Positions 15,540-23,126 of a DNA stretch of 48,062 nucleotides are shown in pieces. The notes beneath the pieces were generated by a model. It did not search any database. It was not told the origin of the DNA and was given only the letters and a program-made list of their open reading frames with translations. A program made the translations under genes and the position numbers. How positions within the stretch are numbered: the stretch's first letter is position 1; every line of letters starts with the position of its first letter. The DNA comes from a virus, in the IMG/VR virus record IMGVR_UViG_3300028146_000015, positions 1 to 48,062 of that record, one strand, 5' to 3'.

Positions 15540-16432
15540 GGTACCCGCAGGGCGCCCCGGTGCGCCTGTCCACGACTGTCCGGCAGCTGAACGTGGACGG
15601 CACGACCACGCTGGTCACGCCGACCACGCTGACGCTGCTGGTGAAGCTGGCGCAGGCCGACGGCACCTGGCTCACCACGGGCACGTACGCCTCGCCGGCA
15701 GCCGATGCCGTCGGCACCTACCACCAGGACGTCCCGGCCGTCGACCTCGCCGCCGCCGGGCATTACCAGTACACGTGGACGTCGACCGGCCCTGGGGCGG
15801 GGGTGGCGCCGGGCGACTTCGACGTGTTCGACCCGTTCGAGGTCCGCGTCATCTCGCTGCAGGACGCGAAGGACATGCTGAACATCCCGCAGTCGACGGT
15901 GACGTATGACGCGGAGCTCAGCGAGTGGATCGCGTCGATCGAGGCGGGGCTGGAGCGGTTCACCGGCGGCCCGGTCGTGAACCGCGTGGTTACCGCCGAG
16001 CGGGCGGAGATGATGTCCTACCAGACGGTCATCGCGGTGCGGCAGCGGCCCCTGGTGTCGGTCACGTCGATCATGGCGGCGTCTGGCTCGAACATCGACA
16101 TCAGCGGCGGCCTGAAGCTGGACGCCAACGCGGGGCTGATCCGCAGGCCGCTGGGCCTGCCGTTCTACGGCCCGTTCTTCCAGTGGCTCCCTGAGGTGTA
16201 CGTGACGTACGTCGCCGGGTGGGGGACGTCGGTCCCGCCGGCGTTCACCTCGTTCGCGCGGATCGTGCTCAAGAACCTGTGGGAGCCGCAGCGCGGCCCG
16301 GTCGCGATGCCGATGGGCGGCGCTGACACGGTGACGCCGCCGTGGCTGGGGTTCGCGATCCCGAACCGGGCACTGGAGCTGCTCAACGGCAGCCAGAACG
16401 GCGTCCCCTTCGCAGTGGAGGCATACGTATGA
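15536..16432 (+). CDS. Head-tail connector (adaptor) protein
   Basis: 298 residues. The start is TTG at 15536, overlapping the preceding stop, because GGAGGA lies at 15525-15530; no ATG or GTG fits. An N-terminal beta domain (residues 1 to about 100) is followed by a gp6-like adaptor: S-L-Q-D-A-K-D-M-L-N-I-P (about 105-116), the helix E-L-S-E-W-I-A-S-I-E-A-G-L-E, V-V-N-R-V-V-T-A-E, R-Q-R-P-L-V-S-V-T-S-I and Y-V-A-G-W-G. Such proteins seat on the portal and join head to tail. The beta N-terminal fusion is an extra. Confidence 0.78.
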   Translation: MRYPQGAPVRLSTTVRQLNVDGTTTLVTPTTLTLLVKLAQADGTWLTTGTYASPAADAVGTYHQDVPAVDLAAAGHYQYTWTSTGPGAGVAPGDFDVFDPFEVRVISLQDAKDMLNIPQSTVTYDAELSEWIASIEAGLERFTGGPVVNRVVTAERAEMMSYQTVIAVRQRPLVSVTSIMAASGSNIDISGGLKLDANAGLIRRPLGLPFYGPFFQWLPEVYVTYVAGWGTSVPPAFTSFARIVLKNLWEPQRGPVAMPMGGADTVTPPWLGFAIPNRALELLNGSQNGVPFAVEAYV

Positions 16433-16740
16433 CGACAGACCTCGCGGCCGAGCCGGTCGCGGTGTGGGACTGCGGCCAGCCTGAGTGGTGGCATGACCGG
16501 GAAGCCAAGACGGCATGGCTGAAGGCGCACGGGCTTCCCGCCTTGATGTACCGGGCCGAGTTCCATGACGACCCGCCGCGCGCCGTGATCTACTGCTACG
16601 CCCGGAACAGCGAGGGCCGCAGGCACTTCACTCACCCGCCCGGCGAGTGCACGCCAGAGGCGCACGGCCCGCAGTGCGTAGCGAGGGAAGAGCCGCGCAC
16701 GGTCCTGCTATCAGAGCTGCCGCCGGCGGAGCTGCGCTAG
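16429..16740 (+). CDS. Small connector-region protein, unknown
   Basis: 103 residues from ATG 16429, overlapping the adaptor stop. Aromatic and His-rich (P-E-W-W-H-D-R-E-A-K-T-A-W), with three Cys in the second half (I-Y-C-Y-A-R-N, G-E-C-T, P-Q-C-V) that could bind a metal. In this position one expects a stopper or neck protein, yet it does not resemble one. Function left open. Confidence 0.5.
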   Translation: MTTDLAAEPVAVWDCGQPEWWHDREAKTAWLKAHGLPALMYRAEFHDDPPRAVIYCYARNSEGRRHFTHPPGECTPEAHGPQCVAREEPRTVLLSELPPAELR

Positions 16741-17223
16741 GTGAGCGCCACCAGGTTCAATGACGCGGCGCTGGCGCTGGTCGCCGCCTACGCCGCCGCG
16801 CCGGGACTGTCCGGGGTTCCGGTGTACGACACCGTGCAGGCGGTGGGGTTCAGCGACCCCGACTTCGTGGTCATCGGGCATGACGGCTCCGTCGCCGCGA
16901 ACGGGACGCTGAACGCTGACCCGGTCGGCGGCACGTGGACCCAGCAGGACGTCGCCGAGGGCATCCGGCAGGAATCCGGCTACGTCAACTGCCTGGTCAT
17001 CAGCCAGTCCGGCGACGTGGCCGGGATGGCGGCCAGGCGGCAGCGGGCCAGTGACCTGCTGCAGGCAGCTGAGGACGCTATCACCGGGACGGCCGCCTAC
17101 CCGGCGTCCGCGCCGGGGCTGATGTTCGACGGCACCGCCGACGGCCGGTGGATCCCCTGGCTGTCCCAGGGCGCCGCCGTCATCGTCGCCTACCGCGTCT
17201 ACTACTCCACGGGATGGAACTGA
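16741..17223 (+). CDS. Probable tail terminator/neck protein
   Basis: 160 residues from GTG 16741 directly after the preceding stop. The sequence P-V-Y-D-T-V-Q-A (about 23-30), D-F-V-V-I-G-H-D-G, the extended T-W-T-Q-Q-D-V-A-E and V-N-C-L-V-I-S-Q-S-G-D followed by the helix R-Q-R-A-S-D-L-L-Q-A-A-E match the small tail-terminator type that lies between adaptor and major tail protein. It would cap the tail tube and contact the head. Confidence 0.65.
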   Translation: MSATRFNDAALALVAAYAAAPGLSGVPVYDTVQAVGFSDPDFVVIGHDGSVAANGTLNADPVGGTWTQQDVAEGIRQESGYVNCLVISQSGDVAGMAARRQRASDLLQAAEDAITGTAAYPASAPGLMFDGTADGRWIPWLSQGAAVIVAYRVYYSTGWN

Positions 17224-18282
17224 ATGCGCTGGCTGATCGTTCATCCCGGGCCGAACTTCTCCGTGGACGATGTCTTCCGGGGCTGGGCGGAGGCGCTGCG
17301 GGCGGCCGGCGAGCAGGTCATGGAGTACAACTTCGACGACAGGATGCTGTTCTTCGGCTCGGCGCTGATGCCAGACCCGGCGGCGGTCCCGGACGCGGAC
17401 GGCCGGTCGCTGGCCCGCCAGGCGATGACCCAGGAGCAGGCGGTGGAGAACGCCGCCGACGGGCTGGCGGGCGCCTGCTACAAGTGGTGGCCCGACGTGG
17501 TGCTGTGCGTCAGCGCGTTCTTCATCCCGGAGTTCTACCTCCAGGTGATCCGCGCCCGCCGCCACAAGGTCGTGATGCTGTTCACCGAGGCGCCCTACCA
17601 GGACAGCGAGCACCTGGTCATGGCGCAGTACGCCGACGTGTGCCTGGTCAACGACCCGGTGAGCATCGGCCGCTACCGCGAGGTATGCCCCGTCACCGAG
17701 TACGCCCCGCACTCCTACCGGCCTGCCGTGCACTACCCGGCGCCGGCGGGGACGGTGCCGGACCTGGACCTGGCGTTCGTCGGGACGGGGTTCCCGTCGC
17801 GGATCGCGTTCTTCGAGGAGATGGGCCTGGACGGCCTGGACGTGGCGCTCGGCGGCCTCTGGCCGGGGCTGGCGGCCGGTTCGCCGCTGCGCCCGCACCT
17901 GCTGCCGGCGGCGGACGGCGGCGACGGGTGCATCGGCAACGCCGAGACGGCGGCCCTGTACCGGCGGTCAAGGACGGGCATCAACTTCTACCGCCGCGAG
18001 GCCGAGCCCGGCTGGGACGGCCAGGGCTGGGCGTGCGGGCCCCGGGAAATCGAGATGGCGGCGTGCGGGCTGTGGTTCGCCCGGGACCCGCGCGGCGAGT
18101 CCGGGGAGCTGTTCGGTTTCCTCCCGGAGTTCACCAGCCCCGGCGAGGCCGCCGACGCGATCAGGTGGGCGCTCGCGCACGACCGCGAGCGGGAGAAGGC
18201 GGCCGTGATGGCACGGGAGGCCATCGCGGACCGGACGTTCGGAAACGCGGCGAAGCGGCTGCTGACGCTGCTGGACAAGTGA
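17224..18282 (+). CDS. CgeB-like glycosyltransferase
   Basis: 352 residues from the ATG directly after the neck gene. The N-terminus W-L-I-V-H-P-G-P-N-F-S-V-D-D and a Rossmann-like two-domain layout fit the GT-B-type CgeB/DUF3880 group. Supporting elements are V-V-M-L-F-T-E-A-P (about 117-125), L-A-F-V-G-T-G-F-P-S-R (about 184-194), L-Y-R-R-S-R-T-G-I-N-F-Y (about 245-256) and C-G-P-R-E-I-E-M-A-A-C-G near 280, the donor-binding part in this family. It interrupts the connector-to-tail gene order and is a second transferase, which argues for virion glycosylation. Confidence 0.75.
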   Translation: MRWLIVHPGPNFSVDDVFRGWAEALRAAGEQVMEYNFDDRMLFFGSALMPDPAAVPDADGRSLARQAMTQEQAVENAADGLAGACYKWWPDVVLCVSAFFIPEFYLQVIRARRHKVVMLFTEAPYQDSEHLVMAQYADVCLVNDPVSIGRYREVCPVTEYAPHSYRPAVHYPAPAGTVPDLDLAFVGTGFPSRIAFFEEMGLDGLDVALGGLWPGLAAGSPLRPHLLPAADGGDGCIGNAETAALYRRSRTGINFYRREAEPGWDGQGWACGPREIEMAACGLWFARDPRGESGELFGFLPEFTSPGEAADAIRWALAHDREREKAAVMAREAIADRTFGNAAKRLLTLLDK

Positions 18283-18297
18283 GAGGCAGGGCGCATC

Positions 18298-18723
18298 GTG
18301 GCAAGGCACGCAGGCCGGAACGGCAGGATCTACCTCGGGGTGGCGAACAGCGCGGCGCTGGCGTCGCCGCTGCCATTCCAGGCGTCATGGAGCATCAACC
18401 AGGCGACCGACAAGGAAGAGGTCACCGCGTTCGGTGACACCAACAAGGTGTACGTCGCCGGGCTGCCTGACAGTAACGGCGACTTCGGCGGGTTCCTCGA
18501 CGACGCCACCAGCCAGACGTTCATCGCGGCGATCGACGGGCAGCCGCGCAACTTCTATTTGTATCCCGACACCACGCTGTTCCCGAATAACTGGTACTGG
18601 TTCGGGACCGTCATCGCGGACGCGAGCTCGGACGGGTCGGTGGGCGGCCCGGTGAACTTCAAGTCGACCTGGTCGGCCGCGTCCGCGGTCCTGCGCTACA
18701 CCCCGCTGGGCCTGAACACCTGA
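18298..18723 (+). CDS. Major tail (tube) protein
   Basis: 141 residues from GTG 18298. The start R-N-G-R-I-Y-L-G-V-A, W-S-I-N-Q-A-T-D-K-E-E-V-T-A-F-G-D-T-N-K-V-Y-V-A-G-L-P and the D-G-Q-P-R-N-F-Y-L-Y-P-D segment have the beta-barrel tube protein look, and the gene lies between neck and tail chaperone genes as expected. It is on the short side for the family. Hexameric rings of it would form the tail tube. Confidence 0.85.
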   Translation: MARHAGRNGRIYLGVANSAALASPLPFQASWSINQATDKEEVTAFGDTNKVYVAGLPDSNGDFGGFLDDATSQTFIAAIDGQPRNFYLYPDTTLFPNNWYWFGTVIADASSDGSVGGPVNFKSTWSAASAVLRYTPLGLNT

Positions 18724-19208
18724 TGACCACCGTCGGCGAGGTCGCGATCCAGCTGGGCGCGATCTCCGCGCGGCTGCGGGAGGCCGCTGACGGCGGCCTC
18801 GCCCGGCGGCTCAGCCAGGGCATCGGGAAGGCCGTGGAGCCGCTCGAGCGGGAGGTCCGCGACGGCCTGCGCCCGCGCATGCCCGACCGGTACGCGGACC
18901 TCATCAACGCCGAGCTGAAGGTCACCCGCCGCACTTTCCAGGATCCGGACGGCGCGCGGGTGACCGTGTTCGCGCAGGCCACCGGCGGCGGCAAGCGGAG
19001 GATCAGGCGCCTGGACGAGGGCATCTTGTGGCACCCGCTGTTCGGCCGGTTCCCGCGCGGCGACCCGCGTAACCGGTGGTTCGAGATGGGCGAGCCGCAC
19101 GTGCGGCCCGGCTGGTGGTCCGACGCCACCGAGAAGGCCGCGCCCCGCGTGCGGCAGGAGATCGTGGACGCCCTGAACGACATCACGGAGAGGATCGTGC
19201 ACGGTTGA
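18723..19208 (+). CDS. Tail completion/minor tail protein
   Basis: 161 residues, its ATG overlapping the tube-protein stop (TGATG). It has an N-terminal helix (L-G-A-I-S-A-R-L-R-E-A-A-D-G-G-L-A-R-R), then R-M-P-D-R-Y-A-D-L-I-N and a basic centre with W-H-P-L-F-G-R, and H-V-R-P-G-W-W near the end, as in HK97 gp10-like proteins, where a phenyl/tryptophan-rich end follows a basic core. In order it would normally precede the tube gene; here it follows it. Confidence 0.6.
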   Translation: MTTVGEVAIQLGAISARLREAADGGLARRLSQGIGKAVEPLEREVRDGLRPRMPDRYADLINAELKVTRRTFQDPDGARVTVFAQATGGGKRRIRRLDEGILWHPLFGRFPRGDPRNRWFEMGEPHVRPGWWSDATEKAAPRVRQEIVDALNDITERIVHG

Positions 19209-19606
19209 AGGTAGTCATCAACGGGGAGACGTTCGACTACGACCAGGACCGGCGCCCCATGAGCGAGGCGCTGGCGATCGAGAAGGAGTGCGGCCGCCGG
19301 TACGCCGAATGGGAATCGGAGCTGTTCGGCGGCTCCGCCTGGGCGATGGCGGTGCTGGCGTGGCTGATCTGGCGGCGCGAGGGCCGCGAGGTGCCGCTGG
19401 CGGACATCCTCGATGGCACGGTGGACTTCGACTACATGGAGTACGAGGTGTCCATCCTGCGGGCATCAGCCGAGGCGAAGGCGGCGCGGGAAGCCGAGGC
19501 GAAGGCGGCGGCGGGAAACCCTACATCCGGGGCCGACCCGGCCCCGGATGGCACACCTACGACGCCGGCCGCTACGAAGCCCTCTTCTCGGAAGTCCTCC
19601 ACATAA
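19205..19606 (+). CDS. Tail assembly chaperone, short form (G-like)
   Basis: 133 residues from TTG 19205, which overlaps the previous stop. Helical and acidic: M-S-E-A-L-A-I-E-K-E, then a tryptophan-rich helix A-W-A-M-A-V-L-A-W-L-I-W-R-R-E-G-R (about 40-56), and a Lys/Ala/Glu-rich end. This is the usual look of the abundant chaperone that binds the tape measure during tail assembly. Near codon 103-105 the frameshift signal diverts some ribosomes to the longer product. Confidence 0.88.
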   Translation: MKVVINGETFDYDQDRRPMSEALAIEKECGRRYAEWESELFGGSAWAMAVLAWLIWRREGREVPLADILDGTVDFDYMEYEVSILRASAEAKAAREAEAKAAAGNPTSGADPAPDGTPTTPAATKPSSRKSST

Positions 19607-19695
19607 GGCCGTGGGAGATCCCGCTGCTGACGACTGACCAGTTCGACTCGCTGATCAATTACCTGCACGAGACCAACCGCGCCGGCAGCGGCTAG
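19205..19695 (+). CDS. Tail assembly chaperone, frameshifted long form (GT-like)
   Basis: A -1 shift at the heptamer 19513-19519 joins the first 105 codons to a 58-codon extension (H-T-Y-D-A-G-R-Y-E-A-L-F and W-E-I-P-L-L-T-T-D-Q-F-D are its clearest parts), giving 163 residues and a stop at 19693-19695. Short and long forms made in a fixed ratio are conserved in long-tailed phages; the T-like extension recruits the tube protein. The extension has proper protein character only in this frame, which supports the fusion. Its TAG stop shares the palindrome CTAG with the stop of the opposite-strand gene. Confidence 0.9.
19513..19550 (+). promoter_or_regulatory. Programmed -1 ribosomal frameshift signal
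   Basis: The slippery heptamer G-GGA-AAC (19513-19519) lies in the right phase of the short chaperone frame. After a 4-base spacer, CATCCGGGGCC (19524-19534) pairs perfectly with GGCCCCGGATG (19540-19550) around a 5-base loop, giving an 11-bp GC-rich stem. This is the textbook arrangement of a stimulatory stem after an X-XXY-YYZ site. Confidence 0.93.
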
Positions 19696-19904
19696 GCGTC
19701 CCGGGGCGCGTTCCCGTGCCAGGCGCGGATGAACCACACGGGTGCCCAGAGGCCGCCGGTGAAGACGGTGAGCAGCAGGTGCAGGATGTGCTGCCCGGAA
19801 GTGAGCGGCGTCCGCGCGGGCGACGGCGTCGCGGGTGGCGCTGATTCCCGGGCGCCTATCTTCTCATCGGCCCACCGCTGGTACGCGGCACGTGGGCTGG
19901 TCAT
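19692..19904 (-). CDS. Small membrane protein of the reverse cassette
   Basis: 70 residues on the minus strand from ATG 19904, with GGAGAG upstream, overlapping the antitoxin stop (ATGA). A polar Pro/Ala/Ser-rich N-terminus is followed by one membrane segment: H-I-L-H-L-L-L-T-V-F-T-G-G-L-W-A-P-V-W-F-I (about 43-63), ending W-H-G-N. Small proteins with this H-L-x-L-T-x-x-T-G-G-L-W-A-P-V-W signature occur in actinobacteria, role unknown to me. Position after an antitoxin gene makes it a candidate partner. Confidence 0.65.
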   Translation of the reverse strand: MTSPRAAYQRWADEKIGARESAPPATPSPARTPLTSGQHILHLLLTVFTGGLWAPVWFIRAWHGNAPRDA

Positions 19905-20197
19905 GGCTTCTCTCCTTGCTGCTGGCGAATAATTGCCTGGCGCGCCGCCTCGCCGATCGCTACGCATTCCTCGCACGCGTATGCCCCGACAGGCACGTCC
20001 TTATAGCAGACATGGCAGATAGCGGGATGCCGCTCAAGTACCTTCTGCACCCCGTCGTGCCATTCGGCGGGGACGACGACGGCGACCGGCTTGCCGTACT
20101 TGGTCACGGTGACGTGGGCCTCGCCGTGCTCGACGGCTCCGAGGATGTCGCCGAAGTTCCGCCGCGCTTCGTTGGCACTGATCTCTTCATCGCTCAC
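19901..20197 (-). CDS. Phd/YefM-like antitoxin with C-terminal zinc-binding motif
   Basis: 98 residues from GTG 20197, which has GGGAG 5 bases upstream and overlaps the preceding stop; a longer ATG start at 20209 is less likely. Residues 4-45 match Phd/YefM: I-S-A-N-E-A-R-R-N-F-G-D-I-L-G, then V-T-K-Y-G-K-P-V-A-V-V-V-P. A C-H-V-C ... C-E-E-C pair (about 61-75) adds a probable zinc ribbon, not usual for the family. Such proteins bind DNA and neutralise a RelE- or Doc-like toxin, but no such toxin is adjacent. It may act as a regulator only, or use an unknown partner. Confidence 0.75.
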   Translation of the reverse strand: MSDEEISANEARRNFGDILGAVEHGEAHVTVTKYGKPVAVVVPAEWHDGVQKVLERHPAICHVCYKDVPVGAYACEECVAIGEAARQAIIRQQQGEKP

Positions 20198-20358
20198 GCG
20201 TGCTCCCATTCCACTTCGCACGGGCAGCCGGGGATCAGGCACCCGTCGCCATCGCGCCAGTCATGCCACGCGCCCTTGTGCTCGGTCGCGTCATGGCCGC
20301 AATCACAGCCAGGAAACATCTGGACTGAGTCGTAATCGGCCCAGTCATCATCGCTCAT
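20194..20358 (-). CDS. Cys/His microprotein, first gene of the reverse cassette
   Basis: 54 residues on the minus strand from ATG 20358; its stop overlaps the antitoxin start (GTGA). It is strongly acidic and has C-D-C-G-H-x4-H and C-L-I-P-G-C-P-C, a C-x-C-G-H ... C-x4-C-x-C pattern that should bind zinc. The same kind of motif appears in the 268-residue early protein at 35224. The -10-like element ends 7 bases before the ATG, although AGGAAA could also serve as a ribosome site. Function unknown. Confidence 0.55.
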   Translation of the reverse strand: MSDDDWADYDSVQMFPGCDCGHDATEHKGAWHDWRDGDGCLIPGCPCEVEWEHA

Positions 20359-20365
20359 TTTCCTG

Positions 20366-20393
20366 AGAATACTGCGAACCGCACAAAAAGCAA
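20366..20393 (-). promoter_or_regulatory. Putative promoter of the reverse cassette
   Basis: On the minus strand TTGCTT (20393-20388) and TATTCT (20371-20366) are separated by 16 bases. The -10 element ends 7 bases before the ATG at 20358, so transcription would start at or very near the start codon, as in leaderless actinobacterial mRNAs. It fires against the tail operon. Confidence 0.5.
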
Positions 20394-20405
20394 GGGAGGG
20401 TTCCG

Positions 20406-23099
20406 TTGACGAGCGAGACCCTCAAATTTGACGTCCTGACCACCGCTGACACGCGCGGCCTCAAGGACACCGCCCGTGACTCGACGCTGGCAAGCAAGGC
20501 CGTCAAGGAGCTCAGCGACAAGCTAGCGACCCAGAGCAAGACGGCGCAGGTATCGGCCGGGGCGACCCTGTCCATGGCGAAGGCCGATAAGATCCTCGCC
20601 GACGCCGAGGACGTGCTGAGCGTCAGCTCCGAGGAAGCCTCCCGGCAGCTGCGGCAGCAGGGCCGCGCCGCCGAGGAAGCCGCCATCAAGACCAGGCTCG
20701 CCGGGGAAGCGGCCAAGGGCGCGGGCGGCGGGTTCGGGCTGCTGGCCACCCCGATGGGCGCGGCGGTCGCCGCCGGGGTGGCGCTGGCGCCGGTGGCCGT
20801 GACGCTCGCCGCCGGGCTGGGCGGCCTCGGGCTGGCGGCGCTGTCGGCGTCCAAGGACACCAAGGCCATGGCGACGATCCTCGGCCCGCTGAAGTCCGAG
20901 CTCGCCCAGTTCGACGCGTCCCTGAAGCCGGAAGTGCTGCAGATCTTCGGCGACGGAGCCAGTATCGCCGGGCAGGCCCTCCATGACCTGCAGCCGGTCG
21001 CGGCGGCAACGGGAAAAGCCTTGCACGGAGTGCTCGGCGAGATCGGGGCCGAATTTCGCTCTGGCGAGTTCCAGCAATTTTTCACTTTCCTAGCTCGCAC
21101 CGCCGGCCCCGACCTGCAGTTCCTCGGGAGCCTGTTCGTGAACCTGGCCGCCGACATCCCGCCGGTACTGGAGACGCTGCAGCCGGTCGCTACCGGGCTG
21201 CTGAAGATCACCGACGCGGTGGCGGCGCTCCCCGCCGCGCTCGACCAGGTGAAGGCGAAGACCGGGGCGAACCAGCCGGGGTTCTTCGGCGGCACGGGCC
21301 TGGACCGGATCCGGGAGTTCATCTCCTGGGGCGAGAAGCACATCCCGGCGGGCAACAAGTCCATCTCGGACCTGATCGGCCTGACCGGCCGGGCCGCGTC
21401 CGGCACGTCCGGGACGGCGACGGGCATCGCGTCCGTGGCGGCTGCCGCTGCCCTGGCCGCGCCGAAGGTCGGCACCCTGGCCGGTGACATCGCCATCCTT
21501 AGCACCACCACGAGCATGTCAACGCTGGCGCTGCAGGCGTACAGCGACCTGTGGAACCTGTTCGTGGGCAACACGGTGTCCGACCAGCAGGCGGTGCTGT
21601 CGGTGACGGCTGCGTTCGAGGCGTTCGACGCGGCGGTGAAGCAGGGCGGCCGCACGTCGACGGCGGCGCAGCAGGCGTTCCTGTCTATCTTCACCACGAT
21701 CGGGTCCGGCCTGGACACGCTGCAGAAGAACGGCGCCAGCGTCTCCCAGGTGAACGATTTCTACCTGACCAGCATCAGCCGCCTCCGCGCCCTGCACGGG
21801 CTGACCCCGCAGCAGAAGGCCGACGTGCAGGGACTGACCAAGGACTACCAGGCGTGGGCGAACAGCGTCACGGGGCTGAGCGGCAACGTGGTCAAGGCGG
21901 CGGGTGACCTGCGTGGCTCCTTCCTATCGGCGATGGCCCTCACCCACCGGCTGGTGCCGACGGCGAAGCAGGACGCCGACAACTTCGCCGACGCGGTCCT
22001 GAAGACCGGCACGAACTCCCGCGCCACCAAGCACGACCGGGACGTCCTCATCGCCGACCTGGTCCACTCGGGGCTGTCAGCGGATGACGCCAAGGCGCGG
22101 GTCAAGGCCTTCCAGGACAACATCAACGCGCTGAAGGGCAAGACGGTCCCCGTGGACGTGACGGCGTCCGGCTCCGGCGGCATCGTGGTCACGGCCGGGC
22201 AGCTCGCAAGCAAGATCTTCAAGCTGTCCCACCTGGCGGCCGGCGCCCGGATACCGGGGTTCGGCGGCGGCGACGTCCACCCGGCGCTGCTGGAGGGCGG
22301 CGAGACGGTCGTTGACAAGCACACGTCCCGGCAGCTGGCCGGGGTGTTCAAGGCGGCCGGGGTGCCCGGCTACGCGGGCGGCGGCATCGCGGGCACGGTC
22401 CCGTTCGTCGCGGGGCAGGCGGCGGCTGACATCGGCGGGTGGGCCGGCAGCGACGTCTCCTCGCTGGTGAACTCGATGATCGCGGCGTTCAAGGCGACGA
22501 CCGGGTTCCTCGGCGCGGGCAGCGGCAACTACGCGGCCGACATCACCACCGTGCTGCGGGCGATGGGCCTGCCACTGAGCCTGGTCGGCAACTGGATGTC
22601 CCAGATACAGACGGAGTCCGGCGGCAACCTGCGGGCGGTCAACCTGACCGACTCCAACGCTCAGGCGGGGCACCCGTCCGTCGGGCTGCTGCAGCTGATT
22701 CCGGCGACGTTCGCGGCCTACGCGGGCCCGTACCGGAACACGCCGCCGCTGGTCAACTACGGCGGCGGCCCGGTGTCCGAGGACCCGATGGCGCAGATCT
22801 ACGCCGCGATCCACTACGCGGCCGCCAGGTACGGGGGCGCCGGGATGGCGTCGGTGATCGGGCACGGGCACGGCTATGACCGGGGCGGCTACCTGCCGAC
22901 GGGCTGGTCGATGGCCTACAACGGCACCGGCCGCCCTGAGCCCGTCATCCCCGCCGGCGGCGGCGGCCAGGTGATCCGGCTGGAGATCAGCGGCGGCCAG
23001 TCGGAGTTCGACCAGTTCATGCTCCGGTGGATCAAGGGCCGCGTGCGGGTCCTCGGCGGCCGGGGCCCCGGCAACGTCCAGCTCGCGTTCGGGAACTAA
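20406..23099 (+). CDS. Tape measure protein with transglycosylase domain
   Basis: 897 residues from TTG 20406, with GGGAGGG upstream. The N-terminal third is helical (V-K-E-L-S-D-K-L-A-T-Q), then come hydrophobic Gly/Ala/Val segments (about 115-150 and 325-345) that could insert in the host membrane. Near residues 720-800 a lytic transglycosylase (SLT) domain is clear: W-M-S-Q-I-Q-T-E-S-G-G-N with the catalytic Glu, S-V-G-L-L-Q-L-I-P-A-T-F, and A-I-H-Y-A-A-A-R-Y-G. It sets tail length and locally opens peptidoglycan at DNA entry. A stretch at about 21000-21110 uses AT-richer codons. Confidence 0.93.
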   Translation: MTSETLKFDVLTTADTRGLKDTARDSTLASKAVKELSDKLATQSKTAQVSAGATLSMAKADKILADAEDVLSVSSEEASRQLRQQGRAAEEAAIKTRLAGEAAKGAGGGFGLLATPMGAAVAAGVALAPVAVTLAAGLGGLGLAALSASKDTKAMATILGPLKSELAQFDASLKPEVLQIFGDGASIAGQALHDLQPVAAATGKALHGVLGEIGAEFRSGEFQQFFTFLARTAGPDLQFLGSLFVNLAADIPPVLETLQPVATGLLKITDAVAALPAALDQVKAKTGANQPGFFGGTGLDRIREFISWGEKHIPAGNKSISDLIGLTGRAASGTSGTATGIASVAAAAALAAPKVGTLAGDIAILSTTTSMSTLALQAYSDLWNLFVGNTVSDQQAVLSVTAAFEAFDAAVKQGGRTSTAAQQAFLSIFTTIGSGLDTLQKNGASVSQVNDFYLTSISRLRALHGLTPQQKADVQGLTKDYQAWANSVTGLSGNVVKAAGDLRGSFLSAMALTHRLVPTAKQDADNFADAVLKTGTNSRATKHDRDVLIADLVHSGLSADDAKARVKAFQDNINALKGKTVPVDVTASGSGGIVVTAGQLASKIFKLSHLAAGARIPGFGGGDVHPALLEGGETVVDKHTSRQLAGVFKAAGVPGYAGGGIAGTVPFVAGQAAADIGGWAGSDVSSLVNSMIAAFKATTGFLGAGSGNYAADITTVLRAMGLPLSLVGNWMSQIQTESGGNLRAVNLTDSNAQAGHPSVGLLQLIPATFAAYAGPYRNTPPLVNYGGGPVSEDPMAQIYAAIHYAAARYGGAGMASVIGHGHGYDRGGYLPTGWSMAYNGTGRPEPVIPAGGGGQVIRLEISGGQSEFDQFMLRWIKGRVRVLGGRGPGNVQLAFGN

Positions 23100-23126
23100 C
23101 GCATAGCGCATTCCTGGGGAGATTCA

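Noticed and set aside
14207-16516. Antisense open frame of 769 codons under the Arg/Pro repeat gene
   Set aside because: It is a mirror of the GC-rich codon pattern of the plus-strand genes; its product is low-complexity and has no start signal, while the plus strand has a connector protein and structured modules.
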